NCBI GenBank assembly: GCA_021156365.1
Contig: JAJNDK010000012.1
Location: 1-64,000 of the forward strand
DNA from: Bacteroidota bacterium
Lineage (GTDB): Bacteria; Bacteroidota; Bacteroidia; B-17B0; Aurantibacillaceae
Reading direction: 5' to 3'
DNA: 64,000 nt
Positions 16,081-24,464 of the stretch are shown piece after piece (within the stretch, counting starts at the first letter, position 1; the number at the start of each line of letters is the position of its first letter). The position numbers and the translations under genes were made by a program. A model generated the notes under the pieces. The model was not told where the DNA came from and did not search any database. It was given only the letters and a program-made list of their open reading frames with translations.

Positions 16081-16096
16081 TATACCAATCGGTATA
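16081..16096. promoter_or_regulatory. TetR-type operator upstream of the regulator gene
   Basis: TATACCAATCGGTATA, a 16-bp palindrome with a single mismatched pair, 38 bases before the regulator ATG at 16043. Same sequence as the site at 15418-15431 except one base in the common 14. Confidence 0.8.
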
Positions 16097-16245
16097 ATTT
16101 TATGAAAAATTAATTTTTGAGCTTCCTGACTCGGTGTAGAATATAGTCGTATTACTGTTTTCTGTTCGCGTTTTTTTAAAAATGTAAAATCTTTGGTTTT
16201 TAAGGTAAAATTCTCCAAATTAGCCGTGAGTTTATAAAAAGCGGT

Positions 16246-16938
16246 ATGAATTGTATTATAGTAGATGATGATAAAATGGCGCGCATGGCTTTGAAGGCAC
16301 TTGTTTCGGATATAAGCTTTCTGACACTGAAACATGAATGTGATACGGCCATTTCCGCTTTTAATACCCTTCAAAGGGAACAGATCGATCTTGTTTTCCT
16401 GGATATTGAAATGCCGGAAATGTCGGGCCTTGAGTTGTTGAAGAACCTCGAAAGGCGTCCGATAGTGGTCTTCTGCACGGCAAAGGAAGAATATGCTGTT
16501 GAAGCCTTTGAGCTGAATGTGGCCGATTATATCGTAAAACCATATACCAAAGCACGTTTCCTGGCTGCCGTTTCAAGAGCAAAAGAGATCTTCGACAGCA
16601 AGCAGCAACAAGTGGAAACTTTGGAAAAGGAATATATTTTTATCCGGACCAATTCGGTACTTACAAAAATAATCATCAGTGAGATCTCTTACATTCAGGC
16701 ACTCGGCGATTACATCAATATTTTTACGGATGATAAAAGACATACTGTACATATGACACTGAAGGCCATTGAAGATAAACTGCTTTCCGAAAAATTTTAT
16801 CGCCTCCACCGTTCCTATCTTATCAACCTGGATAAGATCGATTCGGTGGAGAAAGAAACCGCTTACATTAATAAACATCCTATTCCGATCGGAGAGCAAA
16901 ACAAACAGGAATTACTGAAGCGCCTGAATCTTATCTGA
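16246..16938 (+). CDS. LytTR-family response regulator
   Basis: 230 residues. N-terminal receiver domain: IIVDDDKMA acidic pocket, phospho-acceptor Asp in FLDIEMPEMSG (about residue 51) and Lys in IVKPYT. C-terminal LytTR DNA-binding domain (about 125-228): IQALGDYINIFT, then FYRLHRSYLINLDKI and PIPIGE. No sensor kinase adjoins it on the same strand; a hybrid kinase cluster converges from the right, 45 bases away. It may be an orphan served by a distant LytS-type kinase. Confidence 0.92.
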   Translation: MNCIIVDDDKMARMALKALVSDISFLTLKHECDTAISAFNTLQREQIDLVFLDIEMPEMSGLELLKNLERRPIVVFCTAKEEYAVEAFELNVADYIVKPYTKARFLAAVSRAKEIFDSKQQQVETLEKEYIFIRTNSVLTKIIISEISYIQALGDYINIFTDDKRHTVHMTLKAIEDKLLSEKFYRLHRSYLINLDKIDSVEKETAYINKHPIPIGEQNKQELLKRLNLI

Positions 16939-16982
16939 TCTCTGCTATCCGTGATTGGCAGGGTCGTCGGCAGTTTGAACAG

Positions 16983-18932
16983 CTATTCCATTTTTTTTAA
17001 TTCTTCTTTCAGCTCCTGCTGTGCTTTCCTGCAGGCAGCTGAAATGATCTCCAGGTTTGTTTTAATGGTAACGGGATTTCTTTTTTCAGTAGCGAGTATT
17101 TCCGATTCTTTCAAACAATTGATAAGGCTTTCACTGAAACCAATAAATCCCAGCGAAGTCTGAAGGCTGTGTGCAATGGCCTTCATTCCGTCATAATTAT
17201 CATTGGCAATGGCTTTTTCCAGGAATTCCAGATCTATAGGGTTCTGTTCGAGGAACACTTCCAACATTTCTTTAACGAACGAATCTGTATCTCCCGAAAA
17301 TTCCTTCAGGTAACTCAGGTCGGTAATTTTTTCACCGGGCTGGCCTGTTTGTTTCGTATTTTCTGGGCTTACATCTTTGCCGGTATTCAAAAATTTAAAA
17401 AGGATGTTCAGCAGTGATGCGGCTTTGAATGGTTTGGTGATGTAATCATCCATACCTGTATCCATACACCGTTCCTGTTCTCCGGCCATGGCATTAGCAG
17501 TCATCGCTATGATCGGGATAGTGCTTTTTACTTCCCGGCGGATCTTCCGGGTAGCTTCGTATCCGTCCAGGACCGGCATCTGAAGGTCCATCAGGATAAT
17601 GTCGTATGTTTTTTCTTTCAACAGGTCAACGGCGATCTGGCCATTTTCTGCTACTTCCGCATCAAACCCTTCATTCTTTAAAAGTGTCAGAGCCAGTTTT
17701 TGGTTCAGGAGATTGTCTTCTACCACAAGGGCTTTTTTGCCTTTAAATATTCCCGCTGTTTTTTTCCGGCTGTGTTGAACAGGCGTATATTCTTTTCCAT
17801 CCGCGATCGTATATTCTACGGTAAAATAAAACTCAGAGCCTTTGCCAGGTTTACTGTTCACAAATATTTCCCCGCCCTGCAGCTCGATCAATCTCTTCGC
17901 AATGGAAAGCCCCAGGCCGGTACCGCCATAATTACGGGTAGTATTGTTTTCCGCCTGTGTGAAACGATCGAAAATGGTGGCGAGCTTTTCACGTGGAATG
18001 CCTATCCCCGTATCTTTTACTGAAAATCGCAACTTTACCTTGTTGTTTATACGCTCCATCACTTCACAATCCACGCTCACACTTCCTTTCGCCGTAAACT
18101 TAACCGCATTCCCGATCAGGTTGATCATGATCTGGTTTAGGCGTATAGGATCTCCACTCAGAAGCGGCGGTAATTCCGGATCAAGGGAAATGAACAGTTT
18201 CAGGTTTTTACTTTGCGCTTTTTTAAAGAACATGGTGTATACCGATTGGATCAGCTGCTGCGGCCCGAACGGCACCTGCTCAATGCTTAGCATGCCGGCT
18301 TCTATCTTCGAGAAATCCAATATATCATTGATGATGGTCAATAGATTTTTTCCGGAGACTTCAATAGCATCCAGGTATTCTTTCTGCAGTTCGTTCAGTT
18401 GAGTTGCTTCTAACAGATCAGCAAATCCAAGCATGGCATTGAGTGGTGTCCTGATCTCATGGCTCATATTGGCAAGGAACGTGTTTTTTGACAGAGTAGC
18501 TTTTTCTGCCTCTCGTTTCGCCTCTGTTAGCTGGGTCTCGATATTGCGCCTTTCAGTGATGTCCTGGAAGGTAGATACGGAGGCCATTTTATTTTCAATT
18601 TCAATATACTCGATAGAGGTGAGACAATAGATGGGCTCCCCGGTTTTTTTGTAGGCAAGTATTTCCTTTTCCTGTATCCTGCCGTTTTTTTTGATCTCTC
18701 CGATATTTTCTTCCCGTATTATTTGTTCCCTGATCAGGTTGAGATCGGTTGTCTTTTTTCCGATCACTTCTTTTTCTTCAAAGCCGAAGATCTTTAAAAA
18801 GGAATTGTTGACCATAATGAACCTCGAAGTGGCAACATCAGAGATCGTTATTCCGATCGGACTATTGTAGAACAGGCTTGGAAACAATGCTTTTGGCTCT
18901 TCCATACTAAAATTATTTTGATCCCGGTACAA
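16983..18932 (-). CDS. Hybrid sensor histidine kinase (PAS-HK-REC-HPt)
   Basis: 649 residues, no membrane segment seen, so cytoplasmic. Order: PAS (about 15-130), HisKA with His158 in NMSHEIRTPLN, HATPase with DTGIGIPREK and GTGLGLSIAK, receiver (about 393-510, Asp in IILMDLQMPVLDG) and an HPt domain (about 545-645, His588 in IAHSLQTSLGF). It carries a complete internal phosphorelay ending in HPt. It lies downstream of two single-domain receivers on the same strand (28-base gap). Translation may begin at the second Met (18905). Confidence 0.93.
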   Translation of the reverse strand: MYRDQNNFSMEEPKALFPSLFYNSPIGITISDVATSRFIMVNNSFLKIFGFEEKEVIGKKTTDLNLIREQIIREENIGEIKKNGRIQEKEILAYKKTGEPIYCLTSIEYIEIENKMASVSTFQDITERRNIETQLTEAKREAEKATLSKNTFLANMSHEIRTPLNAMLGFADLLEATQLNELQKEYLDAIEVSGKNLLTIINDILDFSKIEAGMLSIEQVPFGPQQLIQSVYTMFFKKAQSKNLKLFISLDPELPPLLSGDPIRLNQIMINLIGNAVKFTAKGSVSVDCEVMERINNKVKLRFSVKDTGIGIPREKLATIFDRFTQAENNTTRNYGGTGLGLSIAKRLIELQGGEIFVNSKPGKGSEFYFTVEYTIADGKEYTPVQHSRKKTAGIFKGKKALVVEDNLLNQKLALTLLKNEGFDAEVAENGQIAVDLLKEKTYDIILMDLQMPVLDGYEATRKIRREVKSTIPIIAMTANAMAGEQERCMDTGMDDYITKPFKAASLLNILFKFLNTGKDVSPENTKQTGQPGEKITDLSYLKEFSGDTDSFVKEMLEVFLEQNPIDLEFLEKAIANDNYDGMKAIAHSLQTSLGFIGFSESLINCLKESEILATEKRNPVTIKTNLEIISAACRKAQQELKEELKKME

Positions 18933-18960
18933 TTATGCACGTTAAAGATAAGATAAAAAC

Positions 18961-19332
18961 TTACTTTTTCGAGCCGGTGATCTCCACGATGGCATCAATT
19001 ATTTTCTGGGCAGCCAATTTATCTTTCTGAATGTGGGTGTGCGCTCCTGCATTCAATATAGTGCTTGTTGTTTCCGTATCGTTCTGAGCAGACATCAGCA
19101 CTATAATGGTGTCAGGACTTATTTCCTTTACCTTTTTCAGGGCCTCCAATCCGTTCATCCCCGGTAGCATATAGTCCATTACGAGGATATCCGGTTTCAG
19201 GTGTATATTATTGAGAGCTTCTTCGGCTGAAAGAAAAAGGTGGGTGGTATAATTGAACATGTCGTCCAGTTTCATCGTGACGTACATAGAATACATAGGA
19301 TTGTCTTCAATTATAAATACAGAGGTTTTCAT
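18961..19332 (-). CDS. Single-domain response regulator
   Basis: 123 residues, receiver only: IIEDNPMYSMY acidic start, Asp in LVMDYMLPGMNGLE (about 53) and Lys in QKDKLA at the usual last position. No output domain. Its ATG overlaps the stop of the upstream receiver gene (ATGA) and the hybrid kinase follows 28 bases later. Likely a relay partner of that kinase. Confidence 0.9.
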   Translation of the reverse strand: MKTSVFIIEDNPMYSMYVTMKLDDMFNYTTHLFLSAEEALNNIHLKPDILVMDYMLPGMNGLEALKKVKEISPDTIIVLMSAQNDTETTSTILNAGAHTHIQKDKLAAQKIIDAIVEITGSKK

Positions 19333-19700
19333 AGTGTGGTGTGCAGGAATTTTTTGGTGAGATCTGTCAATGTGTCGAATGAAAAAGGTTTGTTGAGGAA
19401 AACGATCCTGTCGTCGCCGAGGCTTTCGGTGATCTGTTTCCCTGTGGGAAGTGATGAGATAACGATAACGGGTGTATTGCTCCGGTAACTGTTTTTTATG
19501 GCGACGACAAAAGGAATGCCTGAGATCTGGGGCATCATGATATCGCAGATAACCAGGTCAATTTTATGATCGGTGATCACATCGATGGCTTCGCTTCCGT
19601 TTGTGGCTGTATGGATATCGTAACCCAGCTCTGACAACGATTTTTTCAGCGCTTTTACCAGCAATCTGTCATCATCGGCAACCAGTATACTCTTTTTCAT
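19329..19700 (-). CDS. Single-domain response regulator
   Basis: 123 residues from the ATG of MKKSILVADDD. The upstream 52 residues of the longer frame have no receiver features. Acidic DDD at 9-11, phospho-acceptor Asp in LVICDIMMPQISG (about 54) and conserved Lys in FLNKPFS. First gene of the REC-REC-hybrid kinase operon. Divergent from the SUKH-family gene at 19868. Confidence 0.9.
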   Translation of the reverse strand: MKKSILVADDDRLLVKALKKSLSELGYDIHTATNGSEAIDVITDHKIDLVICDIMMPQISGIPFVVAIKNSYRSNTPVIVISSLPTGKQITESLGDDRIVFLNKPFSFDTLTDLTKKFLHTTL

Positions 19701-19867
19701 TTTCGTGATCTTTGTTCTACATACAAAATTATGGCCCGGATGCGCCTGCTGCCGGAATAATATGTAGTCTGGAAAAAGGTATCGGTAGAAGGGGGAAAAT
19801 ACGGGTTGGGAAAGGAGGTGCCTGATAAGAGAAGAACATGTATATTTATCGTTCAAATTTTATTGCG

Positions 19868-20467
19868 ATGAGTAAATACAAAGAACTGGTGAAAGAGGTA
19901 AAGGAACAGGTGACCATTTATTCTGAAATCCTGAAGCCGGGTGCAACAGATGAAGAGATTAGGGTTTTCCTGAGTGAGATTGGACTGGAGGTCCCGGAGA
20001 GCTTCATTGAATTCTATAAAGTATGTAATGGGGGAGAAGATAATGAGACGGCCGATATAGAAGGGATGTGCTTCGACACGCTGGATGGTGTTCTGCGGAC
20101 AAAAAAGATGTTCGACGACATACACCGGGAAAAAAAGGAGGAGGGCGAATATTTCTGCTGGCACAAAGACTGGCTTCCTTTTGCAGATGATTATTCCTAC
20201 GATACGCTGGTGATCGATACAAGCGGGGTAGCCACCGGGCATAAAGGCTGCCTGTTTGTGCGGTCGAAAGATTCATTCGAGGAAGACCAGGAAGCGATCA
20301 TTGCCTATGATTTTGATACCTATATCCGGGCCTGGGCGGAAAGAGCAAAGTCGGGCCAGGTTTATTACCTCGATCAACAAACGGAAGAAGGAAAAAATGC
20401 CCCTAATTACGATGATCATGATGAGTTTCCGCGCCTGGAATGGGTCGACCTGAAAGATATGGGGTGA
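19868..20467 (+). CDS. SMI1/KNR4 (SUKH superfamily) protein
   Basis: 199 residues from ATG 19868 (MSKYKELVKEV); an in-frame ATG ten codons earlier is less likely. The SUKH core shows as GATDEEIRVFLSEIGLEVPESFIEFYKVCNGG, read in parts: EEIRVFLSEIG and VPESFIEFYKVCNGG. LPFADDYSYDTLVID follows and the C-terminus is acidic. SUKH proteins include immunity proteins of contact-dependent toxins and stand-alone cell-wall or stress proteins. No toxin gene is adjacent, so a housekeeping or orphan immunity role stays open. Confidence 0.8.
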   Translation: MSKYKELVKEVKEQVTIYSEILKPGATDEEIRVFLSEIGLEVPESFIEFYKVCNGGEDNETADIEGMCFDTLDGVLRTKKMFDDIHREKKEEGEYFCWHKDWLPFADDYSYDTLVIDTSGVATGHKGCLFVRSKDSFEEDQEAIIAYDFDTYIRAWAERAKSGQVYYLDQQTEEGKNAPNYDDHDEFPRLEWVDLKDMG

Positions 20468-20510
20468 AATGTGCCATATAAAGGACTGAAAACCACTATT
20501 TATTAGATTT

Positions 20511-20544
20511 TTGACAGGTAATTCATAAAATTATATTATTTTTG
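20511..20544 (+). promoter_or_regulatory. Promoter of tRNA-Ser
   Basis: TTG (20511-20513), 23 bases, TATTTTTG (20537-20544), ending 11 bases before the tRNA. Confidence 0.6.
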
Positions 20545-20555
20545 TCGCCCTCAAA

Positions 20556-20642
20556 GGTGAGGTGTCAGAGTGGTCGAACGAGCAAGCCTGGAAAGTTTGT
20601 ATACGGGCAACCGTATCGTGGGTTCGAATCCCACCCTCACCG
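20556..20642 (+). tRNA. tRNA-Ser (GGA)
   Basis: 87-nt class II tRNA. Acceptor GGTGAGG pairs with CCTCACC, discriminator G. Anticodon loop CTGGAAA has anticodon GGA. A long variable arm follows (GTATACGGGCAACCGTATC region) and the T arm is GTGGG-TTCGAAT-CCCAC. No encoded CCA. Followed by a strong terminator. Confidence 0.96.
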
Positions 20643-20650
20643 CAGAAGAA

Positions 20651-20678
20651 AAAAGCGCACGAAACTGCGCTTTTTTTT
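20651..20678 (+). terminator. Terminator of tRNA-Ser
   Basis: Stem AAAAGCGCA/TGCGCTTTT with a 6-base loop followed by a run of Ts to 20678, 9 bases after the tRNA. Confidence 0.85.
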
Positions 20679-20743
20679 AGTTATTGGCGTTATTAAGTAG
20701 AAAAAGGGTTCGAACTGTTGTTTTTACTTTTGTTTTAAAGCAG

Positions 20744-20763
20744 CCCCTGACATACTGTTGTCG
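20744..20763. promoter_or_regulatory. Putative operator 1 of the WYL regulator
   Basis: CCCCTGACATACTGTTGTCG, 17 of 20 bases shared with 21511-21530. It lies 45 bases before the WYL-regulator ATG. The partial inverted repeat TGACA...TGTC makes it a plausible site for a dimeric regulator. Confidence 0.6.
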
Positions 20764-20808
20764 CTATTAAATTATATCTTTTCACCCGAATAATATCTTT
20801 TAAAGATT

Positions 20809-21510
20809 ATGAGTGAAAAGGAAACAAATAAGATTTCTCGTATTACAGCGATTTTGCTTCAGTTGCAAACAAAGCGAATTATCACTGCTACTTTTCTCGC
20901 TGAAAAATTTGAAGTCAGCGTAAGAACCATTTACAGGGATATAAGGACGTTAGAACAAGCTGGAGTACCTGTCACTACAGAGGATGGTAAAGGGTATAGC
21001 TTGATGGTTGGCTACAAAATCCCTCCTGTTATGTTTAGCGAAAGGCAAGCAAATGCACTCATCCTTGCTGAACAGTTAGTTTTGAAAAATAAGGATGCCT
21101 CACTTATTAAAGACTATTCTGAAGCAATTGAAAAGATAAAGGCAGTTCTAAAACAACCTGACAGAGATCGGGCGAACTTGCTATCAGAAAGGACAACTTT
21201 TGGAAAGCTCGCCAAATTTGAAAGAACCAGCAGTATATTGTCTGAACTGCAACATGCTCTTACAAATTTTTACCTGGTAAAGTTTAAATATGCCAATGCC
21301 CAAAATGATAAAACCCACAGAACAGTGGAACCCTTTGCCTTAATAAATACGTTGGAAAGCTGGCTACTCGTGGCTTATTGCCATTTACGCAAAGATTTTA
21401 GGTTTTTCCGCCTTGACCGGATGACTGATACAGATGTTCTTAATCAAAGATTTAAGGCTCATAAAATGACTTTGCAGGAATTTTTTGTAAAATACCACGG
21501 TCATCAATGA
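20809..21510 (+). CDS. YafY-type HTH/WYL transcriptional regulator
   Basis: 233 residues. N-terminal HTH_11: RITAILLQLQTKRIITATFLAEKF, read as RITAILLQLQ plus ITATFLAEKFEVS, and RTIYRDIRTLEQAGVPV. Then GKGYSLMVGYKIPPVMF and a C-terminal WYL-type sensor domain (about 140-230) with EPFALINTLESWLLVAYC and FRFFRLDRM. WYL regulators bind small ligands or nucleic acid and often control a divergent or following DinB-like or stress gene, which is the arrangement here: dinB-like, DUF1761 and ydeI-like genes follow. Similar palindromes precede this gene and the next. Confidence 0.9.
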   Translation: MSEKETNKISRITAILLQLQTKRIITATFLAEKFEVSVRTIYRDIRTLEQAGVPVTTEDGKGYSLMVGYKIPPVMFSERQANALILAEQLVLKNKDASLIKDYSEAIEKIKAVLKQPDRDRANLLSERTTFGKLAKFERTSSILSELQHALTNFYLVKFKYANAQNDKTHRTVEPFALINTLESWLLVAYCHLRKDFRFFRLDRMTDTDVLNQRFKAHKMTLQEFFVKYHGHQ

Positions 21511-21530
21511 CCCCTGACAAACAGTTGTCA
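21511..21530. promoter_or_regulatory. Putative operator 2, upstream of the DinB-family gene
   Basis: CCCCTGACAAACAGTTGTCA contains the perfect inverted repeat TGACAA-ACAG-TTGTCA. It starts one base after the regulator stop and 48 bases before the DinB-family ATG, and resembles the site at 20744. Confidence 0.65.
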
Positions 21531-21577
21531 TACGCTCATTTTAATTTTGTTTCATAAACAATTAAAAAATAAAGAAA

Positions 21578-22081
21578 ATGAGTATCAAAAAATTAATGAC
21601 AAGCTACGCTGACTACAATTTACATGCAAATCAACAATTTGTAAACTGGCTAAAAAGCCAATCAAACGAACAACTTCTTAAAGAAGTGCCATCAAGTTTT
21701 AAAGGTATTCTTCAAACCTTAAATCATATTTGGGCTATTGAGGAAATGTGGTGTGCTGATTTATTTAAAAACGGTGATGCTGTAAATCGTTATGGTGTAG
21801 CTGATCTTAAACATCAGGAAGTGTTTGATGGATTACTAAAACGCTCTTCGGTTATTGCAGAGAAAGTAAGTGACTTAACTGAAGAGCAATTGAATGAAGC
21901 AGTAAATATTAAAACGCCCTGGTTCGGGGCTAATCTGCAGGTTTGTGAATATTTGCAGCATCTGTTTAATCATGGCACTTATCATCGTGGCCAGATCATT
22001 ACTCAGGCACACGCTTTAGGTTTTGCCGAAATGCCCTCGACCGATTTTTTATTTTACAAAATCGCTTCATCAGGTAAATAA
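21578..22081 (+). CDS. DinB-family protein
   Basis: 167 residues with the four-helix DinB/YfiT fold. The metal triad is visible as His in LQTLNHIWAIEEMW and His-x3-His in LFNHGTYHRGQI. These proteins include bacillithiol- or mycothiol-dependent transferases, but many have unknown substrates. First structural gene after the WYL regulator, preceded by a palindrome, and followed by a membrane protein and a YdeI-like gene. Confidence 0.88.
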   Translation: MSIKKLMTSYADYNLHANQQFVNWLKSQSNEQLLKEVPSSFKGILQTLNHIWAIEEMWCADLFKNGDAVNRYGVADLKHQEVFDGLLKRSSVIAEKVSDLTEEQLNEAVNIKTPWFGANLQVCEYLQHLFNHGTYHRGQIITQAHALGFAEMPSTDFLFYKIASSGK

Positions 22082-22107
22082 CAAACAAACAAATAAACTA
22101 TAAAAAC

Positions 22108-22530
22108 ATGCTTAAACATTTTTCAAAAATTTCATGGTTGGGAGTATTTCTCTCACTCGTATTCTTTTCTTTTTTTGGCTGGTTGTATTTTACGGTAGTG
22201 TTCCCTGACCAATATGCTACCAGTTTGGATAAATTAGGGAAGATGGCTGCAAAGCCCGATCCTATTTATTTCTATGGGCCGCCACTAACTATTTTACCCA
22301 CCTTGATTGTTACGGCATTATTAATGGTAGCGCTTAATACTTCAACCCTAAAAGCCGCTTTAGAGCTTGGTTTAATTGTGGGTCTTGGGTATTTGGTAGC
22401 TAATACGTTCGACATAGCGATCAATCCTAATATTCCGCATCCGGGGCCTTACGGCGTTCTTGTAGGTGGCTTTCAAATGATTGGTATTTTAGTTTCTTGC
22501 TCAATCATGTGGAAGTTTAGAAAAAAATGA
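22108..22530 (+). CDS. DUF1761-like membrane protein
   Basis: 140 residues with four predicted membrane helices (about 10-30, 59-77, 83-102, 115-134). The pattern matches DUF1761/small integral membrane proteins often found near DinB-like or YdeI-like genes. Function unknown. Ends with ATGA overlapping the next gene, so the two are translated together. Confidence 0.65.
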   Translation: MLKHFSKISWLGVFLSLVFFSFFGWLYFTVVFPDQYATSLDKLGKMAAKPDPIYFYGPPLTILPTLIVTALLMVALNTSTLKAALELGLIVGLGYLVANTFDIAINPNIPHPGPYGVLVGGFQMIGILVSCSIMWKFRKK

Positions 22531-23081
22531 ATAAAGGAGAAATAGAACAGTTTTATCCTAAGACCAAACAGCATTGGCGAAAATGGCTGGAGAAAAACCA
22601 CTCTCGCAAAGATGCTGTTTGGTTAATTTTCTATAGAAAAAGTTCAGGAAAAGCTTCTTTAGCTACCAGCGATGCCGTCGACTGCGCGCTCTGTTACGGA
22701 TGGATTGATAGCAGGGCTGATCCATTGGATAGTGAGAGGTATAAACACTACTTCAGCAAGCGAAAACCTGTAAGCACCTGGTCGAAGATCAACAAACAAA
22801 AAATACAAAAATTGACAGAAGAAGGCTTGATAACCGAAGCCGGGTTTAAAAGCATAGAAGTAGCAAAGCAAAATGGTTCGTGGAGTTTATTAGACGAAGT
22901 AGAAGAGTTAATCATCCCGAAATATTTGATGGCCGCTCTACGGACTAAATTGCACAAAAAATTTATTGAACTAAGCCAGTCAAAGCGAAAATTAATGCTG
23001 CAATCTTTGGCTCTAGCCAAGACAAAAGAAACCCGAAAAGCACGAATCAAATCTATTTTAGACATTCTAAAAGGACAATAA
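22527..23081 (+). CDS. YdeI/OmdA-family protein (COG4430)
   Basis: 184 residues. Opening WLEKNHSRKDAVWLIFYRKSSG, read in parts WLEKNHS and VWLIFYRKSSGK. Signature AVDCALCYGWIDSRADPLD followed by YKHYFSKRKPVSTWSKINK. The C-terminal half is helical, rich in Lys. The family is described as bacteriocin-protection (YdeI/OmpD-associated) but its biochemistry is unclear. Last gene of the WYL-linked run. Confidence 0.85.
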   Translation: MNKGEIEQFYPKTKQHWRKWLEKNHSRKDAVWLIFYRKSSGKASLATSDAVDCALCYGWIDSRADPLDSERYKHYFSKRKPVSTWSKINKQKIQKLTEEGLITEAGFKSIEVAKQNGSWSLLDEVEELIIPKYLMAALRTKLHKKFIELSQSKRKLMLQSLALAKTKETRKARIKSILDILKGQ

Positions 23082-23453
23082 TAGTCGGTTGTGCCAAAAA
23101 TATATCCTTTATGTCTTTTTAAAGGCCGCACGTTTGCGATTCGACCTTTTCGGGGGTAATAAATGGCTCTGCCTCCACGTAAAAGAGGAACTCATTTATT
23201 GCCAACAAATCGTGACCTAAAACCTCTGCTGGCGGCTCTTTATCTGCCCGCTCAATTTTGTGTGGCGAAACTGCCTTTTCCAAGCGGGTGGTTCCAGCTC
23301 ATTTAAGGGTTTAAGGTTCGAAATGGGTAACGTTCTTTCGCTTTTTAATGTCTTTTCATCTCATTTGATGAATTTTGATTTGTTTGATGACTATCCTGTT
23401 GGGTAGCCATTTTTATTTCACAATCATTTATATTTGTTGGCTGAATCTAATAA
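23082..23453. other. Intergenic stretch with no recognised gene
   Basis: About 370 bases. No convincing frame. The middle (23120-23340) has a GC content higher than its flanks and several GC-rich short runs (e.g. GCTGGCGGCTC), unlike the A+T-rich genes around it, so it may be a remnant of an inserted element. A TATATTTG box at 23429-23436 could serve the TauE-like gene at 23454. Confidence 0.4.
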
Positions 23454-24227
23454 ATGGAAATTCTCATTATATCTCTTGTGGCATTTATCGCATCTATTCT
23501 GACCTTTTTTTCGGGATTCGGATTAGGTACGATACTAACACCGGTATTTATGATTTTCTTTCCGGTAGATATAGCGATTGGGTTGACGGGTGTAGTACAT
23601 TTCTTCAATAATATTTTCAAATTAATATTGGTTGGAAAAAAAGCAGATAAAGAAGTCTTAATACATTTTGGTATTCCCGCTGTTATGGCTGCCTTTGCCG
23701 GGGCATTGCTTTTATTGTACATTCCCGACGTTAAACCACTGTTTTCTTATCATTTATTTGGCAGATTATTTGAGTTGTACCCGGTTAAATTTATTATTTC
23801 TGTTCTGCTTATTCTGTTTGCGATTCTTGATCTGGTTCCTTTTTTAAACAAACTTCAATTTGGCAAAAAACAGATGCCGCTTGGCGGTATTTTGAGCGGT
23901 TTCTTTGGTGGCCTTTCGGGGAATCAGGGAGCATTGAGAAGTGCTTTTTTAATTAGAGTAAACCTCTCCAAAGAAACCTTTATTGCTACAACGGTAGTAA
24001 TTTCATGTTTTGTAGATTTCACAAGACTTTCTGTATATGCTACAAAATTCTCTAAAGCTGGATTAATTGATAATATCAACTTAGTTATAATTGCTACACT
24101 TGCCGCCATCACGGGTGCGTTTGTAGGGAGCAAATTACTGAAAAAAGTGACTATAAAATTTATTCAGATAATTGTTGCAATAATGTTAATCTCTATTTCA
24201 TTAGCACTTGGTTCAGGGTTAATTTGA
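23454..24227 (+). CDS. TauE/SafE-family membrane transporter
   Basis: 257 residues, strongly hydrophobic, seven to eight membrane helices. The N-terminal SGFGLGTILTP and the later GGILSGFFGGLSGNQGALRSA are the paired glycine-rich motifs of the sulfite exporter TauE/SafE family (DUF81). It probably exports a small anion or sulfur compound, but the family is broad. Single gene. A hairpin at 24319-24353 follows. Confidence 0.85.
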   Translation: MEILIISLVAFIASILTFFSGFGLGTILTPVFMIFFPVDIAIGLTGVVHFFNNIFKLILVGKKADKEVLIHFGIPAVMAAFAGALLLLYIPDVKPLFSYHLFGRLFELYPVKFIISVLLILFAILDLVPFLNKLQFGKKQMPLGGILSGFFGGLSGNQGALRSAFLIRVNLSKETFIATTVVISCFVDFTRLSVYATKFSKAGLIDNINLVIIATLAAITGAFVGSKLLKKVTIKFIQIIVAIMLISISLALGSGLI

Positions 24228-24318
24228 AAAGGACTTAATGTTTACCGTAATATTACGTCAAAATCTGCTCCAAATCTGATGTAAAAGAGTAAGAAATCTG
24301 GCATTTTCTGCCCGCAAG

Positions 24319-24353
24319 AAGGGACTTATGACTTTAGTAGTTGTAAGTCCCTT
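24319..24353 (+). terminator. Hairpin downstream of the TauE-like gene
   Basis: 10-bp perfect stem AAGGGACTTA/TAAGTCCCTT with a 15-base loop, followed by TGTCATTTTG. The T-run is weak, so termination is likely but not certain. It can serve either strand, between convergent genes. Confidence 0.55.
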
Positions 24354-24464
24354 TGTCATTTTGCACAAACCACCCGGCTCATTTAGTATTAGTTACACCG
24401 CCTGAACCTTTTTGAAGGCTTCATGCAGAATAAAGTGGTTAATGCCGCCTATGAACCAATTGGT

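Noticed and set aside
16044-16088. Longer start for the TetR regulator
   Set aside because: Would encode an odd hydrophobic tail and include the operator in the coding region.
24244-24255. Perfect palindrome CGTAATATTACG
   Set aside because: Short, single and not near a promoter or gene start with a matching copy; expected by chance at this composition.
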